Shown here piece after piece: positions 28,998 to 38,299 of a stretch of DNA of 64,000 bases. Position 1 is the stretch's first letter. Every line of letters begins with the position of its first letter. The notes under the pieces are model-generated. The model did no database searches. It was not told the origin of the DNA and was given only the letters and a program-made list of their open reading frames with translations. The stretch spans positions 6,915,001 through 6,979,000 of the forward strand of contig NZ_JAZHRR010000001.1 in the NCBI RefSeq assembly GCF_036924515.1. Direction: 5' to 3'. This DNA comes from Bradyrhizobium sp. AZCC 1610 (GTDB taxonomy: Bacteria; Pseudomonadota; Alphaproteobacteria; Rhizobiales; Xanthobacteraceae). A program made the position numbers and the translations under genes.

Positions 28998-29423
28998 CTA
29001 GGCAGGAATCTCGCCAAACGTCTTGCCGACGGGCAGCAGCGCGTGCCGGATCAGGCGGGAATCCTCGACCGCGGCCTGGCGGTGCTTTACCGCTTCGCGG
29101 TAGACGGGATCGCGGATCATCTCGGCGAACGCCGCGACACTTGGATATTCGGCGATGAAGCAGTGATCCCAGCGTTCGTCTTGCGGCCCGATCAGGATCA
29201 GCTCGAACCTGCCCTGCCAGACGATGCGGCCACCCAGCCGCTCGAACACCGGGCCGCTTTCGCGCCCATAGGCCGCGTAGGCTTCCGCGCCGGTCGCCTT
29301 GCGGCCGTCGGGATAGGCGGCCAGCGCGCGCAACCGGACCAGATTGAGCATATGGATGGGCCCCGGCCGGTCATTGGCCTTGAATTGCGCGAACATTTCC
29401 TTGGTCGGATCGATGTGGCCCAT
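28998..29423 (-). CDS. DUF1330 domain protein
   Basis: The protein has 141 residues; the ATG at 29423 follows AGGGGA. It is a small ferredoxin-like alpha/beta protein of the dimeric barrel type: PIHMLNLVRLRALAAYPDGR, YAAYGRESGPVFERLGGRIV, then FIAEYPSVAAFAEMIRDPVY, matching DUF1330. The family has no settled function. It is a single-gene unit, divergent from PBP1a. Confidence 0.85.
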   Translation of the reverse strand: MGHIDPTKEMFAQFKANDRPGPIHMLNLVRLRALAAYPDGRKATGAEAYAAYGRESGPVFERLGGRIVWQGRFELILIGPQDERWDHCFIAEYPSVAAFAEMIRDPVYREAVKHRQAAVEDSRLIRHALLPVGKTFGEIPA

Positions 29424-29568
29424 GCCAATTTCCCCTGAGCACGCTGTGGTTTGCAGCCATCCTAATATGGCCCCGCCGCACCTCCTAATCCCGCATTAAC
29501 CTTTCCGTAACCGACCCTTAAACAGCCCCCGCTAGCGTACGGCGGGATGGGTGTGAACGGCGTTTGTC

Positions 29569-31797
29569 ATGGCGTGGGGACGGAGAAAGAGCGGCGGACG
29601 CAAGGAGCCGCTATTCGGCCTTCAGGCCGCGCTCGCCGACCTGCGCCTCTCTCCCGAAGATCGCATTCCGGCCGCCACCGACGACGACGACAAACCGAAG
29701 AAGCCAGTGCCGAAGCGCAAGCCCGATGAGGACGACGACGAGCGGCCGCCGCGCGAGCGCAAACCGCGCGCAGCGAGAGGCGGCGCCAAGCGGCGTGCGA
29801 AATCGCGCGGCGGGCTCAGGTTCGGCCGGCTGATCTATTGGGGCGCGGTGCTCGGCCTGTGGGCGGCGATCGCGATCATCGGCGTCGTGATCTGGGTCGG
29901 CGCGCATCTGCCGGCGATCCAGTCGCTGGAAATTCCAAAGCGCCCGCCGACCATCCAGATTACAGGGGTCGACGGCAGCCTGCTGGCCTCGCGCGGCGAA
30001 ATGGCCGGCACCAATGTCGCGCTGAAGGACCTGCCGCCGTATTTGCCGAAGGCGTTCATCGCCATCGAGGACCGCCGCTTCTATTCGCATTACGGCATCG
30101 ACCCCATCGGCATCGCGCGCGCCGCGGTCGCCAACGTCCTGCATCGCGGCGTCTCGCAGGGCGGCTCGACGCTGACGCAGCAGCTCGCGAAAAACCTGTT
30201 CCTGACCCAGGAACGCACGATAGCGCGCAAGCTGCAAGAAGTGGAGCTCGCGCTGTGGCTGGAGCGCAAGCACTCCAAGAACGAAATTCTCGAGCTCTAT
30301 CTTAACCGCGTCTATTTCGGCTCCGGCGCCTATGGCGTCGAGGCCGCAGCCCAGCGCTATTTCGGCAAGTCGGCGAAAAATGTCACGGTCGCGGAAGCCG
30401 CGATGCTGGCGGGCCTCGTCAAATCGCCGTCGCGGCTGGCGCCGAACCGTAACCCCGAAGGCGCGGAAGCGCGCGCCGGAATCGTGCTCGCGGCGATGGC
30501 GGAGTCCAAATTCATCAGCGCCGCCCAGGCCAAGGCCTCGATCGGCCATCCCTCCTACAAGGTGAAGCCGGCCGGCGCCGGCACGGTCAATTACGTCGCC
30601 GACTGGATCGGCGAGGTGCTCGACGATCTCGTCGGCCAGATCGACCAGAGCATCGTGGTCGAGACCACGATCGATCCGAAGCTGCAGAGCGTGGCCGAAG
30701 CCGCCATCATCGACGAGCTGGCGGCGAAGAGCGTGAAATTCAACGTCACCCAGGGCGCACTGGTGGCGATGACGCCCGAAGGGGCGGTGCGCGCCATGGT
30801 CGGCGGGCGGAACTATGCCGACAGCCAGTATAACCGCGCAGTGACGGCCAAACGCCAGCCAGGCTCGGCGTTCAAGCCGTTCATCTATCTGACGGCGATC
30901 GAAGGCGGCCTGACGCCGGAAACGATCCGCCAGGATGCGCCGCTCGATCTCAAGGGCTGGAAACCCGAGAACTACACCCATGAATATTTCGGTGCGGTGA
31001 CGCTGACGCAGGCGCTGGCGATGTCGCTCAACACGGTCGCGGTGCGGGTCGGCCTCGAAGTCGGGCCGAAAAACGTGGTGCGGACCGCGCACCGGCTCGG
31101 CATTTCATCGAAGCTGGAGGCCAATCCCTCGATCGCGCTCGGCACTTCGGAAGTGTCCGTCATCGAACTGGTCGGAGCCTATGCGCCGTTTGCCAATGGC
31201 GGGCTCGGCGTCTCCCCGCATGTCGTGACCAAGATCCGTACCAATGAAGGCAAGGTGCTGTACATGCGGCAACCCGATCAGCTCAGCCAAGTGATCGGGC
31301 CGCGCCATGTCGCGATGATGAATACGATGATGCAGGAAACGCTCTTGAGCGGCACCGCGCGCAAGGCGGAAATTCCGGGCTGGATGGCCGCCGGCAAGAC
31401 CGGCACCAGCCAGGATTTCCGCGACGCCTGGTTCATCGGCTATACGGCCAACCTGGTCACCGGCGTCTGGCTCGGCAATGACGATAATTCGCCGACCAGG
31501 AAGGCAACCGGCGGCGGCCTGCCGGTGGAAGTGTGGACCCGCTTCATGCGCACAGCGCATCAGGGCGTGGCAGTGGCGAGTTTGCCAAACTCGCAGCGCG
31601 GCGGTTTTCTGTCGAACCTGTTTCAGACCGCGTCGCAGGCCAGCGCGGCGCCGAACCCGTCGGCTCCGGCCCCACAAGGCGGTTCGCACCGGCCACCGCC
31701 GGCGCGAACTTCCGCGCCGCCGCCGAATCCATCGGCACGCCCGGAAGCGGCGGCAGGACTCGATGGCTGGCTGGTGGACCGGCTGTTTGGACGATAA
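29569..31797 (+). CDS. Penicillin-binding protein 1A (bifunctional transglycosylase/transpeptidase)
   Basis: The protein has 742 residues: an unusually charged cytoplasmic N-terminus (to about 85, with Asp/Lys/Arg runs), one membrane span (89-111), a GT51 transglycosylase (IAIEDRRFYSHYGIDPIG with the catalytic Glu, then GGSTLTQQLAKNLFL and ILELYLNRVYFG), and a transpeptidase with SAFK (active Ser), SLN and KTGTS. The last ~60 residues are Ser/Pro/Ala-rich. It polymerises and cross-links peptidoglycan in the periplasm. It is one of several class A PBPs normal in this group. Confidence 0.95.
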   Translation: MAWGRRKSGGRKEPLFGLQAALADLRLSPEDRIPAATDDDDKPKKPVPKRKPDEDDDERPPRERKPRAARGGAKRRAKSRGGLRFGRLIYWGAVLGLWAAIAIIGVVIWVGAHLPAIQSLEIPKRPPTIQITGVDGSLLASRGEMAGTNVALKDLPPYLPKAFIAIEDRRFYSHYGIDPIGIARAAVANVLHRGVSQGGSTLTQQLAKNLFLTQERTIARKLQEVELALWLERKHSKNEILELYLNRVYFGSGAYGVEAAAQRYFGKSAKNVTVAEAAMLAGLVKSPSRLAPNRNPEGAEARAGIVLAAMAESKFISAAQAKASIGHPSYKVKPAGAGTVNYVADWIGEVLDDLVGQIDQSIVVETTIDPKLQSVAEAAIIDELAAKSVKFNVTQGALVAMTPEGAVRAMVGGRNYADSQYNRAVTAKRQPGSAFKPFIYLTAIEGGLTPETIRQDAPLDLKGWKPENYTHEYFGAVTLTQALAMSLNTVAVRVGLEVGPKNVVRTAHRLGISSKLEANPSIALGTSEVSVIELVGAYAPFANGGLGVSPHVVTKIRTNEGKVLYMRQPDQLSQVIGPRHVAMMNTMMQETLLSGTARKAEIPGWMAAGKTGTSQDFRDAWFIGYTANLVTGVWLGNDDNSPTRKATGGGLPVEVWTRFMRTAHQGVAVASLPNSQRGGFLSNLFQTASQASAAPNPSAPAPQGGSHRPPPARTSAPPPNPSARPEAAAGLDGWLVDRLFGR

Positions 31798-31807
31798 CTC
31801 GAAGCCA

Positions 31808-31897
31808 GTAGCCCGGATGGAGCGAAGCGCAATCCGGGACAGTCTTTGTGAGCTGATCGAGTTTTTCCCGGATTGCGCTTCGCTCCATCCGGGCTAC
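31808..31897. repeat. Perfect 31-bp inverted repeat (gtagcccggatggagcgaag family)
   Basis: Two perfect 31-nt arms (31808-31838 and 31867-31897) are separated by 28 nt. The arms start gtagcccggatggagcgaag. This fits a widespread rhizobial palindrome. It lies between the convergent PBP1a and metallopeptidase genes, where the RNA would form a very stable hairpin and may stop transcription from both sides. Confidence 0.85.
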
Positions 31898-31909
31898 GAG
31901 TGACTCCGC

Positions 31910-32731
31910 CTATTCCTCGACCCCGTAACGATGCAGGTCGTTGCCGTAGGTGTCGAGCCAGCGCTTGGCACGTTCGACATGGTCGCAGATGCGGCCGACG
32001 ACGCGCCAGAACCTGAGAGAGTGATTCATCTCGACGAGATGAGCCACCTCATGGGCGGCGAGATAGTCCAGCACATAGGGCGGCGCGAGGATCAAGCGCC
32101 AGGAATACGACAATGAGCCGGCCGAGGTGCACGATCCCCAGCGGCTCGACTGGTCGCGGATCGACACCCGCCTGACCCGCACACCGAGATCCGCCGCATA
32201 GGCGAGCGATGCCTTGTGCAGATCTTTCCGCGCTTCGCGCTTGAGAAAGTCGTGGACGCGCCGGTCCATGTGGTCGGCGCCGCCGGCCACGCACAAAACC
32301 TTCTCGCCGCTGTCGCGCGTTTCGGTCCACACCGTGCCGCGCTCACCTGCGCGATGCACGATCCGGTGCGGCACACCGCGCAACGGTATGACAGTGCCGG
32401 CCTGAAACGGCGCGGCCTTCGGCAGACGGCCGAGACGGGCAGCGATCCAGCCGCCGTGAAGCTGCGCAAAATCCTTGGCTTCCATGATCGTGCCCCGCGG
32501 CGGCATCGTCAGGATGGCTTCGCGGTCGGTCGGATGAATGCGTAACGTGTAACGCCGCGCCCGGCGGTGCCGGCGCAGTCGGATCGCAAAGATTTGCGAG
32601 CCGTGCTTGACCAAAAGAGTCGCGGGTTCGGCGGGCCGCCGATAAAGGAGGGCGCGAGTAGCCATGTCTTGGAGTCCGGGGAGCAGGAGTTCGCCCGGAT
32701 TCTGCCATATCCGACGCCAAGGGAATCTCAT
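31910..32731 (-). CDS. YgjP-type M48-like metallopeptidase (DUF45)
   Basis: The protein has up to 273 residues; an internal ATG at 32665 (MATRALLYRRP) is an alternative start, and neither has a strong ribosome binding site. The family signature is clear: RDQSSRWGSCTSAGSLSYSW, then the zinc motif AAHEVAHLVEMNHSLRFW with two His and a Glu plus a third His. These cytoplasmic proteins are known as YgjP or UPF/DUF45 and are of unclear substrate. The N-terminal half carries the usual beta-rich RARRYTLRIHPTDREAILTMP. Confidence 0.88.
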   Translation of the reverse strand: MRFPWRRIWQNPGELLLPGLQDMATRALLYRRPAEPATLLVKHGSQIFAIRLRRHRRARRYTLRIHPTDREAILTMPPRGTIMEAKDFAQLHGGWIAARLGRLPKAAPFQAGTVIPLRGVPHRIVHRAGERGTVWTETRDSGEKVLCVAGGADHMDRRVHDFLKREARKDLHKASLAYAADLGVRVRRVSIRDQSSRWGSCTSAGSLSYSWRLILAPPYVLDYLAAHEVAHLVEMNHSLRFWRVVGRICDHVERAKRWLDTYGNDLHRYGVEE

Positions 32732-32915
32732 CTAAATCGTTCGGCGCAAAAAACAAATCATTTGCCCAATATACAGGGGATGGAGGCCAAAAGGCCTCTA
32801 CCGGCAGGGGCTGGAACCCAAAATTTTGGCTGGAACCAAGGGTCAAAAACGGCCTCAAGAAGTGAGTCTTAACTCACCCCTTGATTCGACCGAAAACTGG
32901 AATGTTTGAATCTAT

Positions 32916-34298
32916 TCAGCAGCTTATCGGCGGCACCAAAATCGATGCCGCCATCGGGTTTATTCGGCCGCGGAGGCTGCAGCGACCAATTTCGGCTTGG
33001 TATTGGACGCCCGACATCATGAAATCGGAGATGCGTGGCACGATTTCGGAACGGAATCGCGAACCGTTGAACACTCCGTAATGTCCAACGCCCTTTTGCA
33101 CGTAATGCACGCGGCGATGATCGGGAATTGCGGGGCACAGCGCGTGCGTCGCTTCGGTCTGGCCGAGTCCGGAGATGTCGTCGTTCTCGCCTTCCACCGT
33201 CATCAGCGCCACGCGCCGGATTTGCGACGGATCGACCAGCCTGCCGCGATGGGTCATCTCGCCCTTGGGCAGCGCGTGCTTGACGAATACGACATCGACG
33301 GTCTGCAGGTAATACTCAGCCGTCAGATCCATCACCGCGAGATATTCGTCATAGAATTCGCGGTGCTTGTCGACCATGTCGCCGTCGCCCTTCACCAGAT
33401 TGTTGAACAGGGCCTTGTGCGCGTCGGTATGGCGATCGAGGTTCATGGTGATGAAGCCCGAGAGCTGCAAAAAGCCCGGATAGACGTCGCGCATCACGCC
33501 GGGATGCGGGAACGGCACCTTGGTGATGACATGGTTGCGGAACCATTCGATGCCGCGCTCGGCCGCGAGGTTGTTCACCGAGGTCGGATTGCGGCGGGTA
33601 TCGATCGGGCCGCCCATCAGCGTCATCGACAGCGGCACGAAGGGGTCGCGCGCGGCTTCCATCACGGAAACCGCCGCCAGCACGGGCACCGAAGGCTGGC
33701 ATACCGCGATCACATGCATGTTGCCGCCGAGCACATGCAGCATCTCGATGACGTAATCGACATAGTCATCGAGATCGAAGCGGCCCTCGGTGAGAGGAAC
33801 CATCCGCGCGTCGGACCAGTCGGTGATGTAGACTTCATGCGTCGGCAGGAACGCCTCGACCGTGCCGCGCAAAAGCGTCGCGTAATGGCCGGACATCGGC
33901 GCCACGATCAGGACGCGCGGATGCGGCGCGCGCAGCGGCCGGATCAGCTTGCGATCGAAATGCAGCAGACGGCAGAACGGCTTTTCCCAGATCGAGCGGA
34001 CCTCGACCGGCGTGCGGATGCCGTTAACTTCGGTGAAGTCGAGATCCCATTCGGGCTTGCCGTAACGGCGCGTGGTGCGCTCGAACAATTCGCAGGCCGC
34101 GGCGATCGATTTGCCGAATTGAGTGTGCGACCAGGGATTCAGCGGATTTTGAAACAGGATCTTGGTGGCGTCGGTCACGGCGCGTGCCGGGTTGAGCGAC
34201 GCGTGGCCCAATTCGTACATCCAGTACATAGGCGTCGTAAGCGCCGGACTGCCTTCGGCCACCAGTGGCGGTGCGCCGCCAAACTCACCAATCGGCAT
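32916..34298 (-). CDS. phaZ: Intracellular polyhydroxyalkanoate depolymerase
   Basis: The protein has 460 residues of alpha/beta-hydrolase fold. The lipase-like box is VIAVCQPSVPVLAAVSVM, with Cys as the nucleophile as in intracellular PhaZ enzymes. Other family features are MSGHYATLLRGTVEAFLP, YITDWSDARMVPL and the C-terminal VGHYGVFNGSRFRSEI with the catalytic His. It mobilises stored polyhydroxybutyrate. Downstream, a serine/alanine C-terminal tail ends in a Cys. It stands alone between repeat-poor gaps. Confidence 0.93.
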   Translation of the reverse strand: MPIGEFGGAPPLVAEGSPALTTPMYWMYELGHASLNPARAVTDATKILFQNPLNPWSHTQFGKSIAAACELFERTTRRYGKPEWDLDFTEVNGIRTPVEVRSIWEKPFCRLLHFDRKLIRPLRAPHPRVLIVAPMSGHYATLLRGTVEAFLPTHEVYITDWSDARMVPLTEGRFDLDDYVDYVIEMLHVLGGNMHVIAVCQPSVPVLAAVSVMEAARDPFVPLSMTLMGGPIDTRRNPTSVNNLAAERGIEWFRNHVITKVPFPHPGVMRDVYPGFLQLSGFITMNLDRHTDAHKALFNNLVKGDGDMVDKHREFYDEYLAVMDLTAEYYLQTVDVVFVKHALPKGEMTHRGRLVDPSQIRRVALMTVEGENDDISGLGQTEATHALCPAIPDHRRVHYVQKGVGHYGVFNGSRFRSEIVPRISDFMMSGVQYQAEIGRCSLRGRINPMAASILVPPISC

Positions 34299-34422
34299 TT
34301 TATTTCCTCTGTTTGCGCCGCAGCATAGTGCAGAATGCGTAATAATGCGTCAATGGACCGATTAGTTATGTCCACGCGCCAAAAGGCTTAGAAACCCCGG
34401 AAATACACGGGAAAACTGTGAC

Positions 34423-35245
34423 TTATTCGCCACCCCCGAGCAAAGAACCGTGATGTTTGGCACTGCGCAAAAGAGCAAGGAAGATCGCAAAGGAGGCAGC
34501 GAACAGCACTACGTTGATGCCAAGCGACCAGACCATCAAGTCGGCCCTGAACACGTGATCGATCAGTAGCGCGCGCATGCCCTCGAACACATAGGTCGGC
34601 GGCAACGTCCAGGCGATGGTCTGCAGCCAGCCGGGCAACACCGCGACAGGATAGTAGATGCAGGCGAGCGGCATCAGGCCGAACATCAGCGTCCAGACGA
34701 TGCTCTCAGCGCCGAGCCCGTTGCGCAGCACGAGACCAGACACGAAAATTCCGACCGACCAGCTCGTAAAGATCAAATTGCAGAAGAACGCGATCAGCGG
34801 CAGCCCGATTGCGAAAAAGTTAAAATCGAAGAAGAACAGCGCCAGCAGCGTCATCGGGATCACGCCGATCGCAAGCCGGATCAGGCTCATGATCATCAGC
34901 GAGATCAGGAACTCGATCGGCTTCAACGGGCTCATCATCAGGTTGCCGAGGTTGCGCGCCCACATCTCCTCGAGGAACGAGATCGAGAAGCCGAGCTGGC
35001 CGCGGAACAGGAAAGATGTCCCACAGGATCACCGCGCCAATCAGCGTGCCGCCGGCACGCGCGAAGAAATTGTCGTTCTGCGAAATATAGTTCTGCAGAA
35101 AGCCCCAGGTGATGATCTGCAGCGCCGGCCAGTAGATCAGTTCCAGCAGCCGCGGCCAGGAGGACATCAGCAGATACCAGTAGCGCAGCACCATCGCCTG
35201 GATGCGATGCCAGGAAATGGCGTGATGCGCGGCGATCTCGCTCAT
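34423..35245 (-). pseudogene. ABC-2 type exporter permease, disrupted by a one-base frameshift
   Basis: The first 74 residues from the ATG at 35245 (SEIAAHHAISWHRIQAMVLR ... GGTLIGAVILWDIF) are normal, then the frame goes into PVPRPARLL. In the neighbouring frame the expected continuation LFRGQLGFSISFLEEMWARN appears and runs to the stop at 34423 through five more membrane segments. One extra base in the AAA at 35012-35014 explains it. The whole would be about 273 residues, normal for ABC-2 permeases. The ATG overlaps the stop of the ATPase gene by 4 nt. It may be a real pseudogene or a sequencing error. Confidence 0.85.
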
Positions 35246-36048
35246 GGTGTCCCCTCCCGCACCCGCCCGCGCGCGACATCGAGGAACACTTCTTCCAGCG
35301 TGGTGCGGTTGTAGCGCGCCATGATCTGGTCGGGGCTGTCGTCATCCTCGATGCGGCCGCGCTTCATGATGATGACGCGGTCGCACAGCCGCTCCACTTC
35401 CAGCATGTTGTGCGACGCCAGCAGAATGGTGGCGTCATGGGTCCGGCGGTAATCCTGCAAATGCTGCCGCACCCAGTCGGCGGTGTCGGGGTCGAGCGAG
35501 GCCGTCGGCTCGTCGAGCAGCAACAGTTCAGGCTGATTGATCAGCGCCTTCGCCAGCGCGACGCGGGTCTTCTGCCCGGCCGAGAGTTTGCCGTTGGCGC
35601 GGTCGAGGAAATCCTTGAGATCGAGGTCGGAGGCGAGCTGTTCGATGCGCTCGGCGAGATTCTTCACCGCATAGAGCCGGCCGAAGATGGTGAGGTTCTG
35701 CCGCACCGTGAGCCGCATCGGCATGTCGACATAGGGGCTCTCGAAATTCATCCGGCCGAGCACTTCGGCGCTTTGCTCCGGCATCGCGTGTCCCAGCACC
35801 TGAACGCGCCCCGAGGTCGGCAGCACCAGCCCCATGATCATGGCGATCGTCGTGGTCTTGCCGGCGCCATTGCCGCCGAGCAGGCCGGTGATGCTGCCCC
35901 GCGCAATCCGGAACGACACGTCGTCGACGGCGCGGGTGGTCTTGTAGAGTTTTATCAGATGCGCGACGTCAATCGCGGCGGGGCTTTCCGGCCCGACCGC
36001 GGGCGATTGGGCGGGCATTGTCTCGCTGTCGTCCATTTGGCCGTTCAT
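35242..36048 (-). CDS. ABC-2 type exporter ATPase
   Basis: The protein has 268 residues from the ATG at 36048; a longer frame to 36120 is unlikely and no start has a strong ribosome binding site. Walker A is GGNGAGKTTTI, the signature LSAGQKTRVALAKAL, Walker B LLLLDEPTASLDPDT, and the switch His is in LASHNMLEVE. It is similar in form to NodI and drug/polysaccharide exporter ATPases. It overlaps the permease gene by 4 nt. It diverges from regS across 95 nt. If the permease is truly broken, the ATPase would be an orphan. Confidence 0.9.
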   Translation of the reverse strand: MNGQMDDSETMPAQSPAVGPESPAAIDVAHLIKLYKTTRAVDDVSFRIARGSITGLLGGNGAGKTTTIAMIMGLVLPTSGRVQVLGHAMPEQSAEVLGRMNFESPYVDMPMRLTVRQNLTIFGRLYAVKNLAERIEQLASDLDLKDFLDRANGKLSAGQKTRVALAKALINQPELLLLDEPTASLDPDTADWVRQHLQDYRRTHDATILLASHNMLEVERLCDRVIIMKRGRIEDDDSPDQIMARYNRTTLEEVFLDVARGRVREGTP

Positions 36049-36143
36049 TGAGCCATTGCGCCGATAAGTGCAAGACTTGCGCGGGAATCGAAGCTGTGAG
36101 CAGCGCGTTTGTGATCGCACGCCCGCGCGGCTAAACTCCAGTA

Positions 36144-37469
36144 ATGACCGACGTCGCCACCTCCGATTTCCGCCTTCCGCACCGCTATGTCCGTCTCGAC
36201 ACGATTCTTCGGCTGCGCTGGCTGGCTGCGCTCGGCCAGCTCACCGCGATCTTCATCGTGGCGCATGGGCTGGAATTCGACTTTCCCGTCATTGCATGCG
36301 TCGCAATTGTTGGCGTTTCGGCACTTCTTAATCTCGCGCTGCAGGTTGCCTTCAACCCGATGCAGCGGCTGGAACCGGTCTATGCGGCGGCGCTGCTGGC
36401 GCTCAACATCGTCGAATTGGCGGCGCTGCTGTTCCTGACCGGGGGCTTGCAGAATCCGTTTTCATTTCTGTTCCTCGGCCCGGTCCTGATCTCGGCGACG
36501 GTGCTGCCGGTCCGGATGACGGTCGGGCTCGGCCTGCTCGCGGTCGCATGCTCTTCGGGCCTGGTGTTCTTCAATCTGCCGCTGCCGTGGGACAGCGAAG
36601 ATCCGCTGGTGCTGCCACCGATCTATCTGTTCGGGGTCTGGCTCTCGATCGTGCTCGCGATCGGCGTCACCAGCCTCTATGCGTTCCAGGCGAACGAGGA
36701 GGCGCGGAAGCTTTCCGATGCGCTGGCCGCGACCGAGCTGGTGCTGACGCGCGAGCAGCACCTGACCCAGCTCGATGGCCTCGCCGCCGCTGCCGCGCAT
36801 GAACTCGGCACGCCGCTGTCGACGATCTTCCTGATTTCGCGGGAGCTGGAAAAGACGGTCGACGGCAACGACCCCTTGGCGTCCGACCTGAAAACCCTGC
36901 GCGAACAGGCGCAGCGCTGCCGCGACATCCTGGCCAAGCTCACCCAGCTTTCCTCCTCCGGCGCGCCGTTCGACCTCATGCCGCTGTCGACGCTGATCGA
37001 GGAGGCGGTGGCGCCGCATCGCGATTTCGACGTCGCGATCAAGGTGCGGCTAGCTGTCGCAGCCACGCGGGAACCGGTCGTCGCTCGGAACCCGGCAATC
37101 CTCTACGGCGTCGGCAACATCCTGGAGAACGCCGTCGATTTCGCACGGACGACCGTGGAGGTGAACGCCTGGTGGAACGCCGATACGGTCGAAATCGTCA
37201 TTTCGGACGACGGCCCGGGCATTGCGCCCGATATGCTGAAACGGATCGGAGAACCCTATTTATCGAGGCGCCGCAGCGCCGATGAGGCCCACCGCGAACG
37301 CGCCGGCCTCGGCCTTGGCGTGTTCATCGCCCGCACGCTGCTGGAACGGACCGGCGCCAAGGTTTCGTTCTCCAACCGGACGTTTCCCGATCACGGCGCC
37401 GTGGTGCAGATCGCCTGGCCCCGCGCCCGCTTCGAAACCGAGGAAAGTCCTGCCGGGCCAGCAGATTAG
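36144..37469 (+). CDS. regS: Redox sensor histidine kinase RegS (RegB/PrrB family)
   Basis: The protein has 441 residues with about six membrane segments. The quinone-site heptad-like motif GGLQNPFSFLF (residues 100-110) is complete. The H-box is AAAAHELGTPLSTI with His219. The Cys259 in QAQRCRDIL lies where the redox-active Cys of RegB is found. The ATPase domain shows NILENAVDFA, DDGPGI and GLGLGVF. RegS phosphorylates RegR under reducing or low-oxygen conditions. regR follows after about 105 nt. Confidence 0.93.
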   Translation: MTDVATSDFRLPHRYVRLDTILRLRWLAALGQLTAIFIVAHGLEFDFPVIACVAIVGVSALLNLALQVAFNPMQRLEPVYAAALLALNIVELAALLFLTGGLQNPFSFLFLGPVLISATVLPVRMTVGLGLLAVACSSGLVFFNLPLPWDSEDPLVLPPIYLFGVWLSIVLAIGVTSLYAFQANEEARKLSDALAATELVLTREQHLTQLDGLAAAAAHELGTPLSTIFLISRELEKTVDGNDPLASDLKTLREQAQRCRDILAKLTQLSSSGAPFDLMPLSTLIEEAVAPHRDFDVAIKVRLAVAATREPVVARNPAILYGVGNILENAVDFARTTVEVNAWWNADTVEIVISDDGPGIAPDMLKRIGEPYLSRRRSADEAHRERAGLGLGVFIARTLLERTGAKVSFSNRTFPDHGAVVQIAWPRARFETEESPAGPAD

Positions 37470-37574
37470 AACTGTCCCAGGCATCAGGGAAAAGGAACCG
37501 ATCGACTTGGGGGCCTTGGCAGCGCAAAATTGCCACGCCATATCCTTTATATCCGCAACCGGGGGATAGCCGAC

Positions 37575-38129
37575 TTGAACGCCATCGCCGAACTGAACGA
37601 TCTCGCCGACCGCTCGCTGCTGATCGTCGAGGACGACAAGCCATTTCTGGAGCGCCTGTCGCGCGCGATGGAAACCCGCGGCTTCGCGGTGACATCCTGC
37701 GACACCGTGTCCGACGGGCTGGCCCAGATCAACAAGGCCGCACCGGCCTTCGCGGTGGTGGACCTGCGGCTTGGCGACGGCAACGGGCTCGACGTGGTGT
37801 CGGCGCTGAAGCGCAAGCGCCCCGACGCGCGCACCATCGTGCTGACTGGTTACGGCAACATCGCCACTGCCGTCACGGCGGTGAAGATGGGCGCGGTGGA
37901 TTATCTCTCGAAGCCAGCGGACGCCGACGACGTCGTTGCGGCGCTGCTCGCCAGCGGCACCGAGAAGTCCGAGCTGCCGTCAAATCCGATGTCGGCGGAT
38001 CGCGTGCGCTGGGAACACATCCAGCGCATCTACGAGATGTGCAACCGCAACGTCTCCGAAACCGCCCGGCGGCTGAACATGCACCGCCGCACCTTGCAGC
38101 GGATTCTGGCGAAACGCGCGCCGCGGTAG
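37575..38129 (+). CDS. regR: Response regulator RegR (RegA/PrrA/ActR family)
   Basis: The protein has 184 residues. I chose the TTG at 37575 because GGGGGAT lies about 7 nt upstream and the product then begins LNAIAELNDLADRSLLIVED, as in Bradyrhizobium RegR. A longer frame to 37530 adds 15 atypical residues. The receiver has the phospho-acceptor Asp63 in VVDLRLGDGNG and Lys in YLSKPA. The C-terminal Fis-type helix-turn-helix is NVSETARRLNMHRRTLQRIL. In Bradyrhizobium RegR activates nifA and energy-metabolism genes. Confidence 0.93.
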   Translation: MNAIAELNDLADRSLLIVEDDKPFLERLSRAMETRGFAVTSCDTVSDGLAQINKAAPAFAVVDLRLGDGNGLDVVSALKRKRPDARTIVLTGYGNIATAVTAVKMGAVDYLSKPADADDVVAALLASGTEKSELPSNPMSADRVRWEHIQRIYEMCNRNVSETARRLNMHRRTLQRILAKRAPR

Positions 38130-38299
38130 TCCCCCCGCCTTCAATCCCCGGTCATTTTGGGGCCTCTCCAGGTTTGCCGAAAGCGGCCGTCGTCCTGCTG
38201 TCATCAAAGTCGGGGTGATGTCGGGTCACTGACGGGTTGCTGACGTGTTGTCCTATGCCCTTTCGGCCCAAATTTCAGCCGTTGACTGAAGGGTCCCCC

